Source: Beta vulgaris subsp. vulgaris (lineage: Eukaryota > Streptophyta > Magnoliopsida > Caryophyllales > Amaranthaceae). From it: a stretch of 64,000 bases of DNA. The notes under the pieces were generated by a model, which saw nothing but the letters and a program-made list of their open reading frames with translations, did not search any database and was not told where the DNA came from. How positions within the stretch are numbered: position 1 is the stretch's first letter; every line of letters starts with the position of its first letter. A program made the translations under genes and the position numbers. Below, piece by piece: positions 37,035 to 47,845 of the stretch. The DNA lies in contig NC_079202.1 in the NCBI RefSeq assembly GCF_026745355.1, positions 48,914,787-48,978,786 on the forward strand. The letters run 5' to 3'.

Positions 37035-37940
37035 GGGTATTTCTACATAACTCTCTTTTAAGAATACTACTTAGAATTGTTAGCTATTTATGGTTCATGT
37101 GAATGCATGATGTAGTTGTCTACCCGATGGAAATTAGTATGCCTTGTTTCATGGTGCACTTACTTTTTTACAATGCTCTCTTCTAAGAATGTTACTTAGA
37201 ATGATGTAGTTGTCTATTGTATGAACATTAGTTTACCTTGTTCCATGATGCACTTTTTTTTTTTCAAGGCTTCCTTTAAAGAATGTTACTAAGAATTGTT
37301 AGCTATTTATGGGTTATTTGAGTGCATGATGTAGCTGTCTGTCCTATGTAAATTAGTTTGCCTTGTTCCATGATGCGCTCTATCACAGAACTCTCTTTTA
37401 AGAATACTACTTAGAATTGTTAGCTATTTATGGTTCATGTGAATGCATGATGTAGTTGTCTATTCGATGGAAATTAGTATGCCTTGTTTCATGGTTCACT
37501 TAATTGTTTACAACGCTCTCTTCTACGAATGTTACTTAGCATGATGTAGTTGTCTATCGTATGAAAATAAGTTTGCCTTGTTCCATAATGTATTTTTTTT
37601 TTCAAGGCTTCCTTTTAAGAATGTTACTTAGAATTGTTAGCTACTTATGAGTCATGTGAATGCATGATGTAGCTGTTTATCCTATGTAAATTAGTTTGCC
37701 TTGTTCCATGATGCGCGCTATCTTTTACAATGCTTTCTTTTAAGAATGTTACTTAGAATGATATAGTTGTCTATCCGATGGAAATTAGTATGCCTTGTTC
37801 CATGATGCCTTTTTTTTTTGTACAAGGCTTTCTTTTAAGAATGTTACTTACAATTGTTAGCTATTTATGGATCATGTGAATGCATCTTGTAGTTGTCTAT
37901 CCGATGGAAATTAGTAAGCCTTGTTCCATAATGCATTTGA
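37035..37940 (+). repeat. Irregular minisatellite between the two Helitron genes
   Basis: About seven to eight imperfect units share TTAAGAATGTTACTTAGAAT, GATGTAGTTGTCTATCC, GGAAATTAGT and GCCTTGTTCCATGATGC in the same order. Two kinds of unit (with or without GTTAGCTATTTATGG) alternate, giving a higher-order repeat near 330 bp. T-runs interrupt several units. It is probably intronic or intergenic. Confidence 0.75.
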
Positions 37941-38482
37941 TCTAGCTTTCCAAGATGGAAGGAGATCTTATGCGCTTTCCGCGGTAGTGAGGTTGCAGTA
38001 GATTGTCCGCTCTAAGCTGATCCGCTCGAACTACCCTACAACACGTAACTCTGTCTGTCGAAGGCACATAAAATCTAACCACCTTTTCTGTGTTCGACAT
38101 CCTACTTGATAAGCGTAGCATGTATGTTTAAAGGCTTACCAGATGCATCTGAACAGGTAAGACGAAGGTCCCTAGGACGAATGTTGCTAAACGTATGCGA
38201 GCGTTACAAGAGAATGCAACCAGTGCCAGCTCTCAAGGTTTTCTAAGTTCAAACGTTAACCCTAGGCAGTATAACATAACCCGCATGTTAGCTAGCACAC
38301 CTGAATGTGTGGCACTGCCCAAGCAGCCTAAAGTCAAAAGGCAGAAAAAAAAAACACAAAGTACATGGCAATTCTTCCTACCTTCTGTGTTATGAATTCT
38401 TACTTGATATATATTATATGTAGTCAACTAATAGGTATTTTCGGGTGAATCAGTTGGGGCTGCTATTAGTGTTGGCCAGGAG
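37941..38482 (+). other. Upstream exons of the Rep/helicase, unresolved
   Basis: GC-richer pieces at 38165-38240 (open on the plus strand, MRALQENATSASSQG) and after 38433 look like N-terminal exons of the Helitron protein: Helitron proteins often start with a basic, low-complexity region before the CxxC motif. I cannot fix the splice sites or the true start. Confidence 0.35.
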
Positions 38483-41400
38483 ATGCCAACAGCAGCGCTG
38501 ACTTTGCCTCCAGTAGAATGCTGTTCTAAGTGCTCAGCAATTAGATTTATTTTTGAACCGCTTGGATTTTGTTGTTCAGATGGTGAAGTTGAGATTGCAT
38601 CCAATTCATTCCCATCAGAACTCATTCGACTCTTCACTTCCCTAGATGATGATGCTGTGCACTTTAGAACATATGCACGCCTTTATAATAACCTCTTTGC
38701 TTTCAGTTCTCTCGGTGGCGACTTTGATTCATGCACTCAAAAAGGCATTTACGTATTCAAGTTACATGGCCAAATCTATCACTTTATACCAAATCTGTTA
38801 CCTACAAACGATAACCCAAAATTCTTACAACTATACTTCTATGATGCTCAGCATGAATCAGAAAATCGTTTGAATCTGTTCCCTGAATTGAGGGCTGATG
38901 TGATCGCTATTTTGATGGAAATCATGCAGCACAACCCCTATGCTAAATTTTTCAAATCCCTTCGCGAACTTGATGTTGCGGAGGATACAGAAATACGATT
39001 AAACAAAGATCATGTGCTTGACCAGCGCGTATATAATGCTCCAACTGCTGAAGAGGTCGCTGTAATATGGGCCGAGGATTCTGCAACCAGCGTGACTGGT
39101 GGGCCCCATATTATTGTCCATGGTAAGGCTGAACGTGAGCACAGGATCATGCACTATTATGGCTGTTATGATCCGCTGCAGTATCCCCTCCTTCGGCCCT
39201 ACGGTGATTGTGGTTGGCATCACGGTCTTAAAAAAACAGGCAGTGGTGGACGTAGGCAGCGTGCGCTTGCTCAGCAAAACTTCGCTGCAGCATTAGCGAC
39301 GGATGTAGATACCTTCTTAGCTGGTGTAGCTTCGGGTTAGCTTGATTACTTTGCCCCCTTTTTCCAATGAATCGTCCCACCTAGCTACTTGAATCAATAA
39401 CCATTGTAATCTATTGCTTTCTTAGTTGCGGCGCAGGTTAAAACGAGTAGAACCCATATTTCTTGCAGGGCATATTATGCATATCTTCTGCAAATGCGTT
39501 CTCGTAACTACATTTTGCGAGCGTGTCGGTTATTCCAACAATTCATTGTTGATATGTATGTGAAGCTTGAAAACACCCGTTTGGATTTTTTTAGGCACAA
39601 CCAAGCAACAATTCGGGCAGAGTTGTATCAAGGCATTTTGGATTGCATTGAAGGTGGCGAGAATAGTGGAGCTAATGTGGGTCATAGAGTTATTCTGCCG
39701 CCTACCTTCCTTGGTGGCCCCCGTGACATGAAGCGGCGTTACTTAAATGCACTGACTCTGGTGCAACGATATGGCAAGCCTGATCTATTTATTACAATGA
39801 CATGTAATCCAAACTGGCGAGAGATAAAGGCCTGTCTTGCTCCAGGTGAATTTGCCCAACTACGGCCAGATATTGTTGCCCGTGTTTTTCGTGCGAAGTT
39901 GCTCAACTTGAAAAAAATGCTTGTCGAGGACAGTGTTTTGGGTGAGGTTGCAGCATACACGTATGTTGTTGAATTCCAAAAACGCGGTTTACCACATGCA
40001 CACTTATTGCTTATTATGAAGCCATCTTACAAAATCAAAGAACCTGATGCATTTGACAAGTTTATAAGTGCTGAAATTCCTGATGAGAGCAACCCTCACT
40101 TGCGGAGAATAGTTTTAAGCCACATGATGCATGGCCCATGTGGAAAAGCTAACACCGAATGTCCTTGTATGAAACACAAAAGTAGCCCAGGAACATGCAA
40201 GTATGGGTATCCAAAGGCATTTAGAGAAGAAACGAGTACACATGAAAATGGTTTTCCGCTTTACAGGCGGAGAAATAGTGGCCAAAATCCTATCATCCGC
40301 AAGTTCGCCATGGACAATAGATGGGTTATCCCATATAATCCTTACCTCTCCGCTCTCTTTGATTGTCATTTAAATGTTGAAGTTTGCTCAACCATCCAAG
40401 CAGTGAAATACATATACAAGTATGTTTACAAAGGGCATGACAAAATTTCATTTGCTGTGTCAAATCAAAAAGAATCAAAACCAGTTGATGAAATTACACA
40501 ATTCCAAACTGGTCGTTGGGTCTCGCCGTGTGAGGCTGCATGGAGAATTTTTTCATTTGATCTGTTTGAAATGTATCCTCCTGTGCTCCCCCATCAAGTT
40601 CATTTGCCCAATGCACAAACAGTCCAGTTCAATCCCACGGAACAACTTGCTCGCATTGTGGCAAGTGATGCAAGGTCTCGAACATCGCTCACCGAGTTTT
40701 TCAAAGTAAATGCAGCTGAAAACGGTGCAGCCCAGTTATTATACTCAGAGTTTCCAGAACATTACGTGTGGACTGCTTCTGCAAAAACATGGACTAAAAG
40801 AATCCACAAAAGATTTGTTGTTGGCCGTTTAATATTTGTTGTTCCAGCAGAGGGTGAGCGATACTTCCTACGCCTTCTTCTAGCTAATGTACGTGGACCT
40901 AAGTCATTTGATGACCTGCGAACCGTCGATGGTCACCTATGTGCAACATTCCAAGAAGCAGCATTAAAATTAGGCTTACTTGAAGAAGATGATTCCATTA
41001 TCAGGTGCATGGAAGAGGCATCTGGTGTTGAGATGACAAGTGCATTGCGCGGTTTGTTCACGACAATCTTAATATTTTGTAAGCCTAGCAACCCTCTGGC
41101 CTTGTGGCACCAGTTCTACAGTAACCTATCTGAGGACTTCGCGCGGAAGTTCCCACACGAAAAGGCTAAAATTGCGCTACTAACTATAAAAGCAGTTGAA
41201 CAGCTCCTTGAAGATATGGGGAAAACTTTGGAAGATTTTGATCTGCATGGTTTGAAGGGGTCTGAAAGTGATGAGATCAGAAGAACTAAAGATATTGTTG
41301 ATGCACTTGATGCACCAATACCAGATGAGTACAAAGAAGCACGCGTGCATTTGAATTGCAAGCAACAGGAGGCATTTAATTCTATTATGGAACACATTCA

Positions 41401-42756
41401 AAGGGGGGAAGCTGCCACCTTCTTTGTAGACGGCCCAGGAGGAACGGGCAAGACGTACCTTTATCAAGCACTGTATGCAGAAGTACGTTTGATGAACAAA
41501 ATTGTACTACCTGTAGCAACGTCAGGTATTGCTGCAGCAAACATAGTCACTGGACGAACTGCTCATTCACGGTTTAAAATACCTCTTGATCATACTGTTT
41601 CGAAGGCTTGCAACGTGTCCAAGCAAAGCGGACTTGCAGCGCTTATAAAAGAAACTTCGTTAATCATTTGGGATGAGTCTTCAATGGCTCGGAAGGAAAA
41701 CATAGAATCGCTGGACCTACTGTTGCGAGACTTATATGATCCCAATGTTCCATTTGGAGGAAAAGTTGTTGTCTTTGGTGGTGATTTCCGTCAAGTTTTG
41801 CCTGTCGTGCCACAAAAAACTCAAAATGAAGTTGTTGAAGCTAGCCTTGTGTCATCTACATTGTGGTCCACATTTACGCGCTTTAGCCTCACCGAAAATA
41901 TGCGTGCACGAGAAGATCAGGCATTCTCTGAATTCTTACTTGATCTTGGGAATGGATCGCTTCAAACTGCTGAAGTTGCATCTATTCGAATACTGCCACA
42001 GATTGTTCTTCCATTTGATGCGAATCCCAATTGTGTGGGTGAGCTTGTAAGAAGCGTCTTCCCAGAGATCAGTGTAGGTCCATTTCCTGACAATTTCTTT
42101 ACAGATCGAGCTGTTTTAACTCCTATGAATGAAGATGTTGATGGAGTGAACAACGATCTGATAGCCAAGTTTCCTGGAGAGTCAGTTGTCTACAAGAGTT
42201 TTGATATGATTCTTGATGATGCTTGCAACATGTATCCAACAGAGTTCCTAAACACCCTCTGTCCAGGCGGTATGAGTCCGCATGAATTAGTCTTGAAAGA
42301 AAACAGCCCGGTTATTCTACTGCGAAACCTTGCTCCAGCTGCTGGTTTGTGCAATGGTACACGATTGATTTGTAAGCGCTTTCTTCCAAAAATTATTGAA
42401 TGTGTGATAATTACTGGTCATCACAAAGGTGAGTATGTGTTCTTGCCCCGCATCAATCTCAGGCCATCCATATCAGCTAACTACCCTTTCCAATTCCAAA
42501 GAAAACAGTTTCCTATAAAGCTCAGTTTTGCAATGACTATTAACAAGTCACAAGAAGAGGGTACAAAACACTAGATCAGGTTGGCTTGAATCTGCATCGA
42601 CCTTGTTTTTCTCACGGTCAGCTGTACGTAGGCTTGTCTCGTGCACGGAAATCAAGTAAAGTTAAGGTGCTGTCCAGCCTATCTCCACAGGTCCAAGCTA
42701 CCACTGTTAAGAATGTTGTTTCTTTTAAAGTGCTAGAAAAAGCGAGCATTATATAA
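38483..42756 (+). CDS. Helitron Rep/helicase transposase, frameshifted near the C-terminus
   Basis: This encodes a rolling-circle transposase: an N-terminal zinc-finger-like region, an HUH endonuclease (Rep) and a PIF1-type helicase. Exon 38483 to about 39325 carries ECCSKCSAIRFIFEPLGFCC (CxxC). After an intron the frame reopens at 39437 (VKTSRTHISCRAYY) and runs to a TAG at 42572-42574. The HUH motif GLPHAHLLL has its first His at 39995, and the Y2 motif KYIYKYVYKG is at 40406-40435. Walker A GPGGTGKT begins at 41432, followed by IIWDESSMA and FGGDFRQVLPVV. At about 42553-42570 the INKSQ motif is followed by a disrupted stretch: an excess of about 8 bp shifts the frame. The expected tail (LDQVGLNLHRPC, GQLYVGLSRARK, ending KASII) lies in another frame through 42756. 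As read, helicase motif VI with its arginine finger is lost. The rest looks intact, so the lesion is recent, is an assembly error, or is spliced out. Confidence 0.88.
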
Positions 42757-44194
42757 TAACATTTTGAGAACGGTGAGGCTCACTTCGTTTCATTTAAAAG
42801 GTTTTATCTTTCTACGTTTCGCTACAACTCTTTTAGTCCTTAGTCATGCTTTTTTCCAGTACATCTGGCATCTACGCTTAATACGAGTACAGTCCAATAA
42901 ACTTAGTAAGACCATGTTGGCTTCCATTGTTAATCTCCTGTGGTGTGTTTGCTTATTTCAACCCTCTTTGTAGCCATGTGATTGAAGCATTCGATTCATG
43001 TTTGTGCGCTTATTATGCTACCCTGCGCTTTACAGATTCCGTTGTGGTTCCTCTTACGTAGCTATTTCACTGCCCTCTTGATAGCAAAGTAAAAAAGAAT
43101 ACCTCAGGTAATTCCTTTCACTAATATACAATTTTCGGTCTTACAAAGATTTTAACAACACCAGTGTAAATGGCCTGTTCCCTTTGTTCTTTCTCTTGAC
43201 AAACTATTTACTAATCACAACGTTGCAAATTGCAGTGGAAGACCTACAGACTCCTTTAATTGACTGCTCCGTCTAGATGTGCTTCTATTCCAGCTGGCCT
43301 TGAAGAACTACTCCTATGCACCCGCATCTTCACTGCTCTCCGCCAATATTAGATATGTATTTAGCTAGCCTAATTCTACCTAATAGCACACTCAGTGGCA
43401 CGCTGTATTTCCAAATTGTTACATAACATAACATCTTTGCACTTTGTTATCTTTAAACTCTTAAAGAGTGCTTGAATTGCAAGCGTACACCTGCTGCTTG
43501 TGTTTCCACTGCAGGTTTACAGTTAAATAAGTCGCTGTTTTTCAGGTGTTCTGTCAAGTCATAGTACTGTCCATATTGGCTTGTGTGCCGTGCTCCTAAG
43601 CAAGCGCTGCTGTGATGACCTTCCTTCCTTGTTTAAATTTTCTTTTAAAATGCAATTGAGTTGATACTTGAAGGTCTCAATCTCACAAGGAATGTTATTC
43701 AATGTTTACAAGGCGTTTGGATAGAGTGGCTGTGTGATTGATGACTTGATGTGAATCTTAATTCTTAACCATCTAGAAATAGACATCTGCGACTCTTTGA
43801 CAAGATGCCTTGTCGCTCCATGTGCTATTGCTTGAGATCTTGGAGAAAAAGCCAAGTAGCTTAACATTGTTGATATTACAAAAGTAAGTGTCGAATATTT
43901 ACTTTGGTAATCTATATTATGCAAGGATATACACCTATTCATGTTTGGTATATATATTATGTTAAAGTAGCTTGACATCCTAATCCTAAGCCATACAAAA
44001 ACAGAGGATCGAAAGAACGGTTGCTGACTTAATTCATTCATTAGTTCTTAGAACAGTTTCAACACATTCTCTTTTAACAGTTAAGGGGATTACAGATGCA
44101 TAATTTGGAATCAGAACTTTAATGTATTGTTTTTTACACGTCTCATTTCTCAGAGTCTTCTGTGTGAATGCTAACTGAGTTTTCATCTTGACAG
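42757..44194 (+). other. 3' flank of Rep/helicase, nothing recognised
   Basis: AT-rich with many stops. No repeat or gene signature seen. Confidence 0.4.
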
Positions 44195-45210
44195 GTTGAG
44201 AATATTCTAATTATGAGCCATAGTTGCTGTGGGGGAATCTGTGCTCTCATGGGTATGCAGGATGAAGAAGAAGATTCAGAGTTCCAGGTCTGCTCAGTTA
44301 TTATTAGACATGGCCACACTGTGGACTACTAATTTTTATAGCGGTACAAAGTTTTTTGATTCGATTCCTTGATGCTTACTAGGAGCTGCATTAGGACTTG
44401 AGTAATTGTTGCCAAAAATGCAAGGATTAGCACCAAATCTGTGGCTTCCAATCTCAGTTTTGACCACCAATGTCGACATTGTGAAAAGGTGCACATCATT
44501 GGCAAACTCTAAACTTTGGATAGCAATGAACAACGGTTTTAGTTTCATTCTCTTGGTTATGCATGAATTTCTTCTACTTCCTTCGTTCTAAAATAGTTTT
44601 CTTGCATCTTCTTTTCAAGTGTTATGTTAAAATGTTAAACCGCTCTATCTCTCCTCGTATGTTTTCTTGCATCTCCGCTTTTTCCTTTCTTCTAAATTTT
44701 AAATCAAAAATGCTAAGCTGTAGCATACATAAAATCAAAAGAAGATTCAAATAATATTCCAAAAGGAGCAGTGCTGCTGTGCTGTATATTTAAATGAACT
44801 TACAGTGTGGTATTTTTCTAGCTGTTAATAATCATTTTCTTTCCTATCTGCAATGTTTCAATGTAATTTTTTTTTCTCTGTGGTCTATCGATGGTAATCT
44901 GTACCTATATATTCTCATGCTACTTAATCTAAATCCTTCTTCCCTTTTTTCCCGCGCTATCATATAATATCTCTTTTCCACCCCTAATTTGTGTCATTTT
45001 GAACTAATCAAGTATTTTCCTCTTGAAAGAGATGCCAGCAACACAGCTTGCTTGATTCAAATTTAGTTATTGTTATCCTAACCCTTCTACACTCCCACAT
45101 TTTAAAAATAAGAGGAGATATTGACTTTAGACTCTTATTGTATTGTGCAGCTCATTGAGGCATTCCAGAAATGTCATGCAGATCACTCCTTGCCTATTCC
45201 TCACCCCTAG
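44195..45210 (+). other. Possible leader exons or small spliced ORF
   Basis: After an acceptor-like TTGACAG, 44213-44287 is open (MSHSCCGGICALMGMQDEEE) and ends at a GT donor. An acceptor-like TTGTGCAG at 45150 opens in the same phase (LIEAFQKCHADHSLPIPHP, stop TAG 45208-45210), giving a 44-residue ORF if spliced. It is equally likely to be a non-coding leader of the RPA-like gene downstream, whose first coding exon follows an acceptor. Weak evidence. Confidence 0.2.
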
Positions 45211-46747
45211 CTCTCTTTGTAATTATTTACAAATTGATATACACAAAACAGTTAAATGCGGCATAGTTCAACTCAGAACTCAAACGCAAGCTACCTGCCA
45301 TCTTGAGCTGAGCTATCTTACATTCAGGTCCAGTTGGCCTGGACTTGCTCATATCACTAAACATTATTTCATTCGATCATGCTATCAAACATGTATTGAT
45401 GTCCTTGTGGCCCATGATTTAGTATTATACATTGAGACAATCACTCTATTTGTTGTGCTCCTTAAAAGCAAAAACAAAAAGCTTTATGTCATTATCTCTT
45501 CTTCCAAATGTTATACTACGGTGATTGCTTATTCCCTTTCTCAAAATGCGCTCCTTTAATCTTAATCATTTTATGCTTCTGTTTGTGTAACAGGATTTTG
45601 TTCTGAACTACACGAATACCATGCCTCAAGCCTGCATTGGCTAAGTCTACTTATTCCATAACAAAACTTGATATGAATTGTGAGCTTCTTGCACCTAGAC
45701 TTCCGACTTTAGTTACCATTACTATTCATTAACCTATGTCCATTTCTTTCGAGTCGCTCTCTGGAACATTTGTCTGCTTTATTGAATTGTTTTACTTTGT
45801 GTGCGCTTAAGTAACCATTCTAAATGGTGTCCGAATAATCTACTCAAGTGCTACTCGATCTAGCTAATATATTGGCTTCGAAATTGAACCAGGCCTATTA
45901 TTTAGCTAATAAATATACATTCATGTATACAATATTGTACTAATTTCACGTTTAATATTATTATGTTGTATTGAATCTATGACTGATACAGAAATGGCTT
46001 GTACATCTACACCAACCAATCTTTGTTCTTCTCTCTACAGATTGTATCAAAGTACTACGCTACAGTCCTCTTCATTTTAATATACATACACTTACAAAAT
46101 GTTGTGCTGTATTCACTTTAAATATTATTATGGTGTACCTGTACTGCATCTGTTCTAAAGTTACCTTTTCTAACACACTATATTGTTTAAAGTACACCAA
46201 CTTTATGTGCTGGTAAAGCACAACAGTGAGAAGAACAACTCCTGATAGCGACATGTCTGTTTGAGAAACCTAGGTGCTCACTCAATCTACATTATCCATA
46301 TTTCTTTCCAAAAAAGGACACAGGGAGTCCCTATTGACTGTTGCAAATCGCCAGCCTGTTCTTTTTGCCTTTTCTTCTTTCACTCCTCATCTAAAAGTTC
46401 AACTGACCACAATAACTCACTCTAAAACTAACTACTTTCTAACGCTCTACCTCTCAGCAAAGTTAAGCATAGCTACCAACTCAAGGTAAGTTTGGTTTTC
46501 AATGGCTTTTCTCTAATTTTATACAGTCCTGTTGTCTTCAATGAATGCTCTTCTCCTGCTTTATTCCATTTTTTGTCTTATTTTGTATGTGCATTTAAAG
46601 CTTCCACCTTATGTTTCTCAGTTCTTTGCATTTATACATCGAATTCCCTTCAACCTGTGCATATCACTCAGCTACAAAGTATAACTCTAATATAGGCATG
46701 TACAAAAAGTTTCCCAACCCTAACTATTTGCTCAAACAATTAAAGCA
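45211..46747 (+). other. AT-rich stretch, one donor-like site
   Basis: No supported coding sequence. AAG/GTAAGTTT near 46485 is a good donor sequence and could end an untranslated exon of the RPA-like gene. Confidence 0.35.
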
Positions 46748-47471
46748 ACCACCTAACTAATCACATATTTTTAACCAAAAATGCTATTTTTCCAAATACT
46801 TTGCATCCTTGCTTATGTCTACATAATATACTTTTATGCTACGAAAAAAAACAACTCATTTAGCTAATCCCATCACCTAGATTTGTATATCTATTGTGTA
46901 GCTAAGGCTCTAAACTATAAAAATTAAGAATTATATTTACATAGTGTGCTTCTACGTTTAAAAAGACTTCGGCTGACTGATTTAGAAATTTGCAACATTA
47001 CGCTTTTGTTTTTTAGTACTATCTTGCTGACTTAAGGTTTACAACAGCTAGATTTAGAAGGGTTGCAAAAATATGTTCATTATCATGTTACACTCTACTT
47101 TCTTTGTTAACCACCTAACTATTCACATATTTTTAACCAAAAATGCTATTTTTCCAAATACTTTGCATCCTTGCTTATGTCTACACAATATGCTTTTATG
47201 CTACGAAAAAAAACAACTCATTTAGCTAATCTCATCACCTAGATTTGTATATCTACTGTGTAGCTAAGGCTCTAAACTATAAAAATTAAGAATTATATTT
47301 ACATAGTGTGCTTCTACGTTTAAAAAGACTTCGGCTGACTAATTTAGAAATTTGCAACATTACGCTTTTGTTTTTTAGTACTATCTTGCTGACTTAAGGT
47401 TTACAACAGCTAGATTTAGAAGGGTTGCAAAAATATGTTCATTATCATGTTACACTCTACTTTCTTTGTTA
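46748..47471 (+). repeat. Near-identical tandem duplication, 2 x 362 bp
   Basis: 46748-47109 and 47110-47471 differ at only a handful of positions (for example ATATACTTTTATG versus ATATGCTTTTATG and CTGACTGATT versus CTGACTAATT). The boundary word AACCACCTAACTA is shared. This is a recent tandem duplication in non-coding sequence upstream of the RPA-like gene. Confidence 0.9.
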
Positions 47472-47845
47472 ACTAAATAGAATTACAGCTATTCAAAGCT
47501 TACAAATAATTAACTGGTGTCACGTAGGAGAATCATTATGCTAATTTGTGTAGCTCTATTATCAGACTTAGCATTCTTGCTTCATAATTCTCTGCTATAT
47601 CTTGCTAGCATATCAGTTTACTCCGCAATTTAACTAGCCTGTTCTATATCTTTATTATATGTACCACCATAAGGTGTTTTCCTAGACTAGACCACGTCGC
47701 TAGCGATCTATACAGAAAGCTGTTCTATTTACCTATGCTTATTTTTTATCGTGGCCCTCTGTAAAAAAGTCATCAACTAAGCTGCCGAACTGGAATTCAC
47801 ATATTGGTTATGCCTAACACGTGTGTATGCACCTTCTTTTGCAGC

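Noticed and set aside
45143..45559. 138-aa ORF between Rep and RPA
   Set aside because: Composition is like random AT-rich translation; starts at a non-ATG-like position and has no known motifs.
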